Assembly (NCBI GenBank): GCA_029194535.1
Contig: JARFXR010000001.1
Span: 1,558,721 to 1,622,720 of the forward strand
From: Nitrospira sp.
Lineage (GTDB): Bacteria > Nitrospirota > Nitrospiria > Nitrospirales > Nitrospiraceae
Direction of reading: 5' to 3'
DNA length: 64,000 nt
Below are positions 1 to 8,169 of this stretch, in pieces. The notes under the pieces were generated by a model. It was not told the origin of the DNA. It searched no databases and saw nothing but the letters and a program-made list of their open reading frames with translations. The number at the start of each line of letters is the position of its first letter. Position 1 is the first letter of the stretch. Made by a program: the position numbers and the translations under genes.

Positions 1-217
1 GTTGTCTCCACCCATCTCCTGCACAAGTAGAATGGTCGGTGGAGTGGTTCATACGGACTGCTATTGATCCGAGATCAGATTCTTGCCCGATTCTGCACAA
101 CCCTTGTCGACTGAATAGGGTCGCGACGATCGAACGCGCTGTGCGGGAACCGGCAAAGCCGCGCCGGGGGACCAAATCGAACGGTCGGCACCAGCCTTCG
201 TATTTCGCTATTCCACG
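1..217. other. Leader-distal flank of the CRISPR array; no gene recognised
   Basis: No convincing gene and no copy of the CRISPR repeat is visible here. An open frame that starts at 39 runs into the array, but its C-terminal half is translated repeat, so it is not treated as real. This is the old, trailer-side end of the array, because the cas genes and leader lie at the other end. Confidence 0.6.
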
Positions 218-771
218 CTTTCAGTTCCCTCTTCATAGGGAAGGGTGCTTCAACGCTCGGCGAGCGCGGACACGAGATCGCTTGCCAGGTCGGCTTTCAG
301 TTCCCTCTTCATAGGGAAGGGTGCTTCAACCGACGATCAAGTGGACGCATGGAGTCAAGCCATGAACCTTTCAGTTCCCTCTTCATAGGGAAGGGTGCTT
401 CAACGGGCCGCGCTGGAGGCGCAGGCCGCTCGGGTCGCGCCTTTCAGTTCCCTCTTCATAGGGAAGGGTGCTTCAACAGATCGATGTCAGGAAGGCGAAT
501 GCGATGAAACGATTACTTTCAGTTCCCTCTTCATAGGGAAGGGTGCTTCAACGCGGATGGCGACATAATCGAGCACGATGAGGCCGTCCTTTCAGTTCCC
601 TCTTCATAGGGAAGGGTGCTTCAACTGGGGATGAGGCAGTGCTCTGTACGCCGCTTCCGCACTTTCAGTTCCCTCTTCATAGGGAAGGGTGCTTCAACTG
701 GGCGAGGCCGACCTGCGCGGGGCCGACCTGCGCGCTTTCAGTTCCCTCTTCATAGGGAAGGGTGCTTCAAC

Positions 772-880
772 GATCTGGGTCGTCGAGGACGCCGCGAAAA
801 TCGTCACGCTTTCAGTTCCCTCTTCATAGGGAAGGGTGCTTCAACCGTCGGGCCCTGCGGGGCGAGGGAGGCGCGCTCCA
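772..880. repeat. Two-spacer block duplicated within the array (first copy)
   Basis: The spacer at 772-808, the following repeat and the spacer at 846-880 recur exactly at 1137-1245, five repeat units (365 bp) away. This is best explained by unequal recombination between repeats in the old part of the array, not by two independent acquisitions of the same two spacers in the same order. Confidence 0.95.
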
Positions 881-1136
881 CTTTCAGTTCCCTCTTCATA
901 GGGAAGGGTGCTTCAACCCTTGGGTCCGCCTGCGCCTCGTCGCAATCCCCTGACTTTCAGTTCCCTCTTCATAGGGAAGGGTGCTTCAACCGGCCTTTCC
1001 CGATGCTCCCGAACGACCACCATACTGCTTTCAGTTCCCTCTTCATAGGGAAGGGTGCTTCAACTCCTGCCCCCACTTGATTCAGTTTGTCTTGTGCAAC
1101 TTTCAGTTCCCTCTTCATAGGGAAGGGTGCTTCAAC

Positions 1137-1245
1137 GATCTGGGTCGTCGAGGACGCCGCGAAAATCGTCACGCTTTCAGTTCCCTCTTCATAGGGAAGG
1201 GTGCTTCAACCGTCGGGCCCTGCGGGGCGAGGGAGGCGCGCTCCA
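1137..1245. repeat. Two-spacer block duplicated within the array (second copy)
   Basis: Second copy of the block at 772-880; spacers 1137-1173 and 1211-1245 are identical to those at 772-808 and 846-880. The neighbouring spacers differ (954 onward versus 1283-1317), so the visible duplication is two spacers long. Confidence 0.95.
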
Positions 1246-1596
1246 CTTTCAGTTCCCTCTTCATAGGGAAGGGTGCTTCAACCGTCGGGAATGTCCGTCA
1301 GCTCCGTGAAGCCCAGCCTTTCAGTTCCCTCTTCATAGGGAAGGGTGCTTCAACACGGACTCGTCTGAAACGGTGCGGACAGCTTCACGTACTTTCAGTT
1401 CCCTCTTCATAGGGAAGGGTGCTTCAACTCAAACGTTTCGTTTCTGCCCGCCACCATTCTTCAACTTTCAGTTCCCTCTTCATAGGGAAGGGTGCTTCAA
1501 CATCGTCGGCAACGTCGCCCCGTTCGGCCACATCTTCCTTTCAGTTCCCTCTTCATAGGGAAGGGTGCTTCAACCGCGTACTGCACGACGCACCCT

Positions 1597-1623
1597 TGAG
1601 CTAGCCCCACTTTCGTGGACACC
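1597..1623 (+). repeat. Left terminal inverted repeat of the IS3 element
   Basis: It begins TGAGCTAGCCCC and ends GTGGACACC, matching the reverse complement of 2813-2839 at about 22 of 27 positions by eye. TGA...TCA termini are typical of IS3-family elements. Confidence 0.85.
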
Positions 1624-1658
1624 TCAAAAAGGGGACAATAGGTTCCGGGAGGTGTCCG

Positions 1659-1952
1659 ATGGGGAAGCGACAGCAATACACGAAAGAGTTCAAGCTGGAG
1701 GCCGTCCGACTGTGGAAGTCATCGGGACGACCGGCAGCAGCCGTCGCGCGAGAATTGGACCTGCGACGCAATCACCTCTATAAATGGCAGCACGAGATTG
1801 AGAACTTTGGGGAGGCGGCGTTCCCTGGCAAAGGCGGCCGCGCGCACAGCGCCGATGAACTCACGCGCTTGCGACGCGAGAATGCCCGGCTGCGTGAGGA
1901 GCGCGACATTTTAAAAAAAGCCGCGATGTTCTTTGCGCGGGAGTCGCCATGA
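1659..1952 (+). CDS. IS3-family transposase OrfA (helix-turn-helix protein)
   Basis: This 97-residue protein begins MGKRQQYTKEFKLEAVRLW, the usual start of an IS3 OrfA. It has an N-terminal helix-turn-helix (about residues 8-45, including VARELDLRRNHLYKW) and a leucine-zipper-like C-terminal helix (about 65-90, LTRLRRENARLREERDILKKA). OrfA binds the inverted repeats and, when fused to OrfB by frameshifting, forms the active transposase. The final bases overlap the orfB start (ATGA-type overlap at 1949-1952). Confidence 0.95.
   Translation: MGKRQQYTKEFKLEAVRLWKSSGRPAAAVARELDLRRNHLYKWQHEIENFGEAAFPGKGGRAHSADELTRLRRENARLREERDILKKAAMFFARESP
1913..1920 (+). promoter_or_regulatory. A7G slippery site for -1 ribosomal frameshifting
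   Basis: A run of seven A residues followed by G lies near the end of orfA. IS3 elements commonly make an OrfAB fusion by -1 frameshifting on such a run. The relative frames agree: orfB is in the -1 frame relative to orfA. Frameshifting itself is inferred. Confidence 0.7.
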
Positions 1953-2809
1953 GATATCGCTTCATTCAGGCGCATCGCACGGAATACCGGCTCACCGGGT
2001 TGTGTCGCACGCTGGGCGTCAGCCGAAGCGGCTACTATGCCTGGCGCCAGCGCCCCGCCAGTGCGCGGGCGACGGCCAACGCGCGTTTGCTCGAGCAGAT
2101 CCAAGAACTCCATCGACAGACGAAGGCGCGCTACGGTGCTGTGAAGGTATGGCGGGCGTTGCGGCTGGCCGGCGTGCGGTGTGGCCGACATCGCGTGGCG
2201 CGCTTGCGGCGGCAACACGGTCTTCTGGCGCAACGCATTCGGCGCTTTCGCATGACGATCGAACGGCATGAGTTTGCCCCGCCCGCGCCGAACCGACTCC
2301 GGCAGGTCTTTGTGGCCCCGGCCAGCAATCGCATTTGGGCGGGCGATCTCACCGCGATCGCGACCCGCGCCGGCTGGCTATATCTCGCCGTGATCTTAGA
2401 TCTGTATTCTCGGCGAGTGATCGGTTGGGCGATGAGTGCCAAGCCCGATCAGCACGTCGCGCTCCAGGCGATGCACATGGCGCTGGCACAGCGGTGTCCG
2501 CCACCCGGGCTCATTCATCACTCCGATCAGGGGGCGCTCTATACCAGTGTGGCCTACCAACGCCTGTTGGCTCAGCGTGGCGTGATCGCCAGCATGAGTC
2601 GCAAGGGCAACTGTTTCGATAACGCAGTGGTCGAAAGCTTCTTCAGCACGCTCAAGAATGAACTGGTGCATGAGCAGCGGTTTCATACCCGTGAAGACGC
2701 GCAAGCGGCCGTGTTTGAATTCATCGAGGTGTTCTACAACCGACGGCGCCTCCATCAGACGCTGGGCTATGTCAGTCCCATGCAGTTTGAGGCGAGGCGT
2801 CTACCTTAA
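1949..2809 (+). CDS. IS3-family transposase OrfB (DDE integrase)
   Basis: This 286-residue protein has the IS3/retroviral-type integrase core. It has an N-terminal HTH_21-like region with YGAVKVWRAL and a GLLAQRIRRFR segment. The catalytic DDE triad is seen in WAGDLTAI (first Asp), HHSDQGALYTS (second Asp) and NAVVESFFSTLKNEL (Glu). The C-terminal YNRRRLHQTLGYVSP motif is typical of the family. It appears full-length and uninterrupted, so the element could still be active. The start overlaps orfA by 4 nt, and expression as an OrfAB fusion through the upstream A7G site is likely. Confidence 0.96.
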   Translation: MRYRFIQAHRTEYRLTGLCRTLGVSRSGYYAWRQRPASARATANARLLEQIQELHRQTKARYGAVKVWRALRLAGVRCGRHRVARLRRQHGLLAQRIRRFRMTIERHEFAPPAPNRLRQVFVAPASNRIWAGDLTAIATRAGWLYLAVILDLYSRRVIGWAMSAKPDQHVALQAMHMALAQRCPPPGLIHHSDQGALYTSVAYQRLLAQRGVIASMSRKGNCFDNAVVESFFSTLKNELVHEQRFHTREDAQAAVFEFIEVFYNRRRLHQTLGYVSPMQFEARRLP

Positions 2810-2812
2810 CTC

Positions 2813-2839
2813 GGTGTCCATGAAATCGGGGTCAGCTCA
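2813..2839 (-). repeat. Right terminal inverted repeat of the IS3 element
   Basis: Its reverse complement starts TGAGCTGACCCC and ends ATGGACACC, pairing with 1597-1623. It is followed directly by the second CCCT target duplication at 2840-2843. Confidence 0.85.
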
Positions 2840-5800
2840 CCCTTGCGTCGTTTGCACTTTCAGTTCCCTCTTCATAGGGAAGGGTGCTTCAACGGTCTGG
2901 CTTTCACGCCGCGCTCGCCGTGCTGAACCTTTCAGTTCCCTCTTCATAGGGAAGGGTGCTTCAACCAGCGTCGCAAACTGGCGCAAGCCGGGAATTTGCG
3001 CTTTCAGTTCCCTCTTCATAGGGAAGGGTGCTTCAACAGCCGTCCTGATTGTTGACGCGGTAGCAGCGTGTAGCTTTCAGTTCCCTCTTCATAGGGAAGG
3101 GTGCTTCAACCACTGCCCGAGCACGCTATACGGTTCCCGCCGTGAGCTTTCAGTTCCCTCTTCATAGGGAAGGGTGCTTCAACTGATTTCAGGCCAGGCG
3201 ACGACATTGAGGGTGACCCCGCTTTCAGTTCCCTCTTCATAGGGAAGGGTGCTTCAACCGATGCGTGAAATGCGGCGGCTTGATGATAGCGGATGCTTTC
3301 AGTTCCCTCTTCATAGGGAAGGGTGCTTCAACGCTAGCCGTGGCATCAGCCTGTGTGTATATATGCGTGCTTTCAGTTCCCTCTTCATAGGGAAGGGTGC
3401 TTCAACAATCTCATCGACCGGCGTATGATAGAGCTTGTAGCCTTTCAGTTCCCTCTTCATAGGGAAGGGTGCTTCAACCGTCCGGTATGCGACGCACTGG
3501 TTGCCGCATGATGCGCTTTCAGTTCCCTCTTCATAGGGAAGGGTGCTTCAACTTCAAGCAAATGGTCGTCTGGGACAAGGGGCCCATTCTTTCAGTTCCC
3601 TCTTCATAGGGAAGGGTGCTTCAACGCAGGAGGGGATTCAGGCGGCGCGGGCGACGTTTCGGCCTTTCAGTTCCCTCTTCATAGGGAAGGGTGCTTCAAC
3701 ATCCAGAGAATCGGCATCACTTCCCCGTCTTGATTAATCTTTCAGTTCCCTCTTCATAGGGAAGGGTGCTTCAACTACACTGCCCGAGCACGCTATACGG
3801 TTCCCGCCGTGACTTTCAGTTCCCTCTTCATAGGGAAGGGTGCTTCAACGCTGCAGCGCCGGACGATGGAATGCTCGAGCACTGTCACTTTCAGTTCCCT
3901 CTTCATAGGGAAGGGTGCTTCAACGGGTTGACCGCTGCCGTCGAGTCCTTCACTTGCTGCACTTTCAGTTCCCTCTTCATAGGGAAGGGTGCTTCAACAT
4001 CGATCGCCGTGGTCAATGGCGTGCCGTCCATTTATCTTTCAGTTCCCTCTTCATAGGGAAGGGTGCTTCAACGTCTCGATCGGCTCGAACACGGGTGTCC
4101 CGCCTCCATCTTTCAGTTCCCTCTTCATAGGGAAGGGTGCTTCAACGAGGGACGATGAAATTTGAACTCACATCACGATGGACCTTTCAGTTCCCTCTTC
4201 ATAGGGAAGGGTGCTTCAACCTTCAGCTCATGCAGCTCTGGCAGGGCGGCGCGATTACGCCTTTCAGTTCCCTCTTCATAGGGAAGGGTGCTTCAACCCT
4301 CCATACCCGGCCAGGCGAGGTCGTCCTTGATCCATTCTTTCAGTTCCCTCTTCATAGGGAAGGGTGCTTCAACCCATTGCCGTGGTCAATGGCGTGCCGT
4401 CCATCTTCTTTCAGTTCCCTCTTCATAGGGAAGGGTGCTTCAACGACGATGCCGCCCGTGTGGGACTTTCAATCCATTCCTTTCAGTTCCCTCTTCATAG
4501 GGAAGGGTGCTTCAACGCAGCGGGCGGGGCGCTGTCCAGCTTTGATCTGTCCTTTCAGTTCCCTCTTCATAGGGAAGGGTGCTTCAACTCTGGGACGGGA
4601 CCAACACGGCAAGTGTGAATGCGTCTTTCAGTTCCCTCTTCATAGGGAAGGGTGCTTCAACTGCCGAAGCTGTCGAGCCTGTCGGGAGGACTCTTCCTTT
4701 CAGTTCCCTCTTCATAGGGAAGGGTGCTTCAACAAACACCAGAGCGGAGGCGGCGTGATCTTTGTCTGTCTTTCAGTTCCCTCTTCATAGGGAAGGGTGC
4801 TTCAACCGCGGACCCTGCTTGACGGCAGCAAGGCGACCAGTCTTTCAGTTCCCTCTTCATAGGGAAGGGTGCTTCAACCACGCAACGTGAAACGATCGTG
4901 ACGCAGCTTTGCACTTTCAGTTCCCTCTTCATAGGGAAGGGTGCTTCAACATTTGACCTCCGCGTCGTGCGCGGATTTTTGATTCGCTTTCAGTTCCCTC
5001 TTCATAGGGAAGGGTGCTTCAACGCATGACCGTGGCTTCTAACGAGCTGACCGTATTCCTTTCAGTTCCCTCTTCATAGGGAAGGGTGCTTCAACAGGAG
5101 AGGCTAAGCGTATGGATCAATACTTGTTCGCTTTCAGTTCCCTCTTCATAGGGAAGGGTGCTTCAACTGGCGCAGCAAATCGCCGGGGCCGGGGTCTATT
5201 GCACTTTCAGTTCCCTCTTCATAGGGAAGGGTGCTTCAACCGTCCGCCGTTTGCCCGTTGATGGTGTGAGACGAAACTTTCAGTTCCCTCTTCATAGGGA
5301 AGGGTGCTTCAACCGGAGTTACGAGGCGGTGCTTGTGGGTCAGAAGCTCTTTCAGTTCCCTCTTCATAGGGAAGGGTGCTTCAACCTCCATGCGGATCTG
5401 GTGTGAACGCCCCGGCGTCCTTTCAGTTCCCTCTTCATAGGGAAGGGTGCTTCAACAGCGACCGGTCCTCTCGCCAACGGAACAATGGTTCTCTTTCAGT
5501 TCCCTCTTCATAGGGAAGGGTGCTTCAACTGCGCGTGGTCCGGCTCGATACGAACGAGATGGTGGCTTTCAGTTCCCTCTTCATAGGGAAGGGTGCTTCA
5601 ACAAAAGGTCCGCGACTCCCGACTGAAAGCCCAACTCCTTTCAGTTCCCTCTTCATAGGGAAGGGTGCTTCAACTGAAATAGCGGAAGATGGTTTCCGCC
5701 AATGAGGCGACTTTCAGTTCCCTCTTCATAGGGAAGGGTGCTTCAACCGGGAACACCTCGCGCGTCCAGGGTCCTGGACTATCTTTCAGTTCCCTCTTCA

Positions 5801-7133
5801 TAGGGAAGGGTGCTTCAACCACGCAACGCGAGACGATCGTGACGCAGTTTTGCACTTTCAGTTCCCTCTTCATAGGGAAGGGTGCTTCAACCAACGGCGA
5901 TGTGACGGAACTCACCGGCGCAACACTCTTTCAGTTCCCTCTTCATAGGGAAGGGTGCTTCAACCGGCGCGCGATCCTGCACGTTCGCCGCTTTCGCCTC
6001 TTTCAGTTCCCTCTTCATAGGGAAGGGTGCTTCAACAGAGGTGCAGCGCATGAAGGCGCAGGCCGCATCGGCTTTCAGTTCCCTCTTCATAGGGAAGGGT
6101 GCTTCAACAATATCATGAATGATTGGGCGACCGTGCCGCACACGCTCTTTCAGTTCCCTCTTCATAGGGAAGGGTGCTTCAACCGTCTTCAATGGCTCGA
6201 ACGAGGACGGCTTCGAGCTTTCAGTTCCCTCTTCATAGGGAAGGGTGCTTCAACGATTGACGATCTCGGCTCGAAAGGTGGTCAGCCACTCTTTCAGTTC
6301 CCTCTTCATAGGGAAGGGTGCTTCAACGGGCGATCGCTTGCTCCTCACTGAGGGCATTGCGACTTTCAGTTCCCTCTTCATAGGGAAGGGTGCTTCAACG
6401 GGACCTGAGCCCAGGACGTGGCATAGCCGTGCAACCTTTCAGTTCCCTCTTCATAGGGAAGGGTGCTTCAACCGTCGCAATCCCCTGACGGCGGTGCCGA
6501 TCACGGGCACTTTCAGTTCCCTCTTCATAGGGAAGGGTGCTTCAACAACACCCCGTCACGCATCAGCCACCCATATTGCCCCGCTTTCAGTTCCCTCTTC
6601 ATAGGGAAGGGTGCTTCAACGGCTATTGGCATTCGTTTGAAAATAGGGACCAATCACTTTCAGTTCCCTCTTCATAGGGAAGGGTGCTTCAACTCGATTT
6701 CGGAGGCGGCATAGAGCGGCTTCGACAACGCTTTCAGTTCCCTCTTCATAGGGAAGGGTGCTTCAACGCAAATCCACCCCGGTCTTAATCATCGAATCCT
6801 CTTCCTTTCAGTTCCCTCTTCATAGGGAAGGGTGCTTCAACAGCTTAGCGGCTCGTGCCTTCCCACCCTTCTTTCCCACTTTCAGTTCCCTCTTCATAGG
6901 GAAGGGTGCTTCAACGACTGAGCATGCCAGCGGCACGTTCCCGCCGTCCTACTTTCAGTTCCCTCTTCATAGGGAAGGGTGCTTCAACGGTTTGCGCGGA
7001 TCGTCTCATCCGTCCGATCGCCGCCTTTCAGTTCCCTCTTCATAGGGAAGGGTGCTTCAACCACCTGCACCACGCGCACACCGATTAGCTTTGTCGCTTT
7101 CAGTTCCCTCTTCATAGGGAAGGGTGCTTCAAC

Positions 7134-7292
7134 CGCTCACGAAGGGCTCAATAAACCTAGCCAATTTAACAGCCCCTGAAGCCAATTCCTCGAAAACCTC
7201 ATTCTTGCCACAAACCCTGGGTGGTTTGCGATCCCCGCACCACTCGCCAGCGCGGAAAGCGGGTGACTGGTAGCGAATCGCGGTCAGAGCGC
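7134..7292 (-). promoter_or_regulatory. CRISPR leader region
   Basis: This 159-bp segment separates the leader-proximal repeat (7097-7133) from the cas4 stop codon. It contains no repeat and no plausible gene. On the minus strand it runs directly into the repeat whose 3' end carries the crRNA handle, so it should hold the array promoter and the Cas1-Cas2 integration signals. The stretch nearest the array (about 7140-7175) is AT-richer than its surroundings. I could not pick a confident -35/-10 pair. Confidence 0.6.
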
Positions 7293-7910
7293 TCAAAACA
7301 CATCCCCACAAAAGTTGCGATACTCGCAGTCTGTGCAGCGGGCTCGAACCTCGGTCGCCGCCGGCACGCGCTGCGACAGGATCATTTCTCGAATACCATC
7401 CAGCGCCGCGAATATTTCTGACCTGAGTTCGCCGGTCAAGTCAACTGGTTCAACGCGATCGCCGGGAATCAAGTAAATGAATCCACGCGAGACCGGACCC
7501 GCATATGCTTCCTCGACAAGCAAGGCGTACCCGCACAGCTGCAAGAAATGATTTGATCGTGCGGGACCTGTCGTCTCCTTGAAATCGACCGGATACCGGC
7601 CGGTTGACGATTCGATCAGCAAATCCAGCTTGCCGGACAGTCCAAGGATGTCAGAAGTCAGCCATACGTGAAAGTGACGCCGGCCATCCGGCAGCCCGTA
7701 CCGACGTACCCCTCGCCGCCGCTCCAATTCATCCAGCCGTTCCTCAGCCGACTTGCCATGCTCCATCTTGAACGTTGCCTTCCGCTCGACCGGCATGACG
7801 TATTGGTAATAGACGACGCGCGGGCAGTAGTCAAACTGCTTCAGATCGTTCACCCGGAGCATCAGCTTGGGGTGCGTCACGTTCGGTGTCGGCATCTTCA
7901 TTGTCGACAT
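7293..7910 (-). CDS. cas4: Cas4 exonuclease (CRISPR adaptation)
   Basis: Cas4 is an iron-sulfur RecB-like nuclease that trims prespacers and helps set PAM and orientation with Cas1-Cas2. The 205-residue product shows the N-terminal cysteine (FDYCPRVVYY), a RecB-like core (GKLDLLIE, YPVDFKETTG, LQLCGYALL) and a C-terminal cluster C-x2-C-x5-C (RCTDCEYRNFCGD). The longest frame starts at 7910 and overlaps cas2 by 80 nt. An internal ATG at 7862 (MLRVNDLKQFDYCPR) is a reasonable alternative start with a shorter overlap. It is the last cas gene before the leader. Confidence 0.95.
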   Translation of the reverse strand: MSTMKMPTPNVTHPKLMLRVNDLKQFDYCPRVVYYQYVMPVERKATFKMEHGKSAEERLDELERRRGVRRYGLPDGRRHFHVWLTSDILGLSGKLDLLIESSTGRYPVDFKETTGPARSNHFLQLCGYALLVEEAYAGPVSRGFIYLIPGDRVEPVDLTGELRSEIFAALDGIREMILSQRVPAATEVRARCTDCEYRNFCGDVF

Positions 7911-8169
7911 GTAGGCCTTGCCGGATATCTTTTTCGCAGACCGGCTGAAGAAGGATCTTGCCCGGCCGCTTGCTCAACACGTCACCCAGCCGAAGGAAGA
8001 GTTCTTCCCGTTTGTTACGCGTCAGCGAACCGCAAAACGCGCTGAATTGGATACGCTCGAGGCCATAATCCTTACAGACATCGGCAATCTTTGTGCGAAC
8101 ACCATCGTCCGGAATGTCATACAAGACGTAGGTGGTGACTTCCTCAACAGACACCGATACCGCTACCAC
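7831..8169 (-). CDS. cas2: Cas2 (CRISPR adaptation)
   Basis: This 112-residue protein has the Cas2 ferredoxin-like fold signature: beta-1 with YVLYDIPDDGVRTKIADVC, then GLERIQFSAFCG and the LRLGDVL helix. Cas2 dimers bridge two Cas1 dimers in the spacer integrase. The last roughly 30 residues (acidic, with DNEDADTERDAPQADAP) extend beyond the usual fold and are encoded by the stretch that overlaps cas4. The start overlaps the end of cas1 by 7 nt, so cas1-cas2-cas4 look translationally coupled. Confidence 0.96.
   Translation of the reverse strand: MVAVSVSVEEVTTYVLYDIPDDGVRTKIADVCKDYGLERIQFSAFCGSLTRNKREELFLRLGDVLSKRPGKILLQPVCEKDIRQGLHVDNEDADTERDAPQADAPGERSEAV

Larger units (their letters stand above)
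1597..2839 (+). mobile_element. IS3-family insertion sequence inside a CRISPR spacer
   Basis: The element is 1243 bp long. It has imperfect terminal inverted repeats of about 27 bp (1597-1623 and 2813-2839) that begin TGAGCT and share GGACACC at their inner end. It is flanked by a 4-bp direct repeat CCCT at 1593-1596 and 2840-2843. It carries overlapping orfA and orfB with an A-rich slippery site between them. Removing the element and one CCCT restores a spacer of 35 bp (1575-1596 joined to 2844-2856), which is the array's usual length. The element therefore landed in one spacer and left the repeats on both sides intact. Its genes run opposite to the inferred crRNA direction. Confidence 0.95.
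218..7133 (-). CRISPR. Type I-D CRISPR array, 78 repeats, interrupted by an IS3 element
   Basis: I counted 78 copies of a 37-bp repeat, beginning CTTTCAGTTCCC and ending GGTGCTTCAAC on the plus strand, from 218-254 to 7097-7133. Spacers are about 34-40 bp. The repeat holds a perfect 6-bp stem (TTCCCT/AGGGAA) around a 6-nt loop, as expected for a Cas6 substrate. Read on the minus strand the repeat ends in GGGAACTGAAAG. Known I-D repeats end similarly in ACTGAAAC, so crRNAs should be made from the minus strand, starting at the leader beside cas4. The repeats look identical, including the copy farthest from the leader. One spacer is split by an insertion sequence at 1597-2839. Several spacers are duplicated, overlapping or near-identical (see findings). 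The repeat count was made by eye and could be off by one. Confidence 0.97.

Noticed and set aside
39-314. 91-codon plus-strand frame at the left edge
   Set aside because: Its second half reads through CRISPR repeats and it has no family resemblance.
616-7179. Many open frames across the CRISPR array encoding repeated peptides such as FSSLFIGKGAST and FQFPLHREGCFN
   Set aside because: They are translations of the 37-bp repeat in different frames. The repetition comes from the array, not from a protein.
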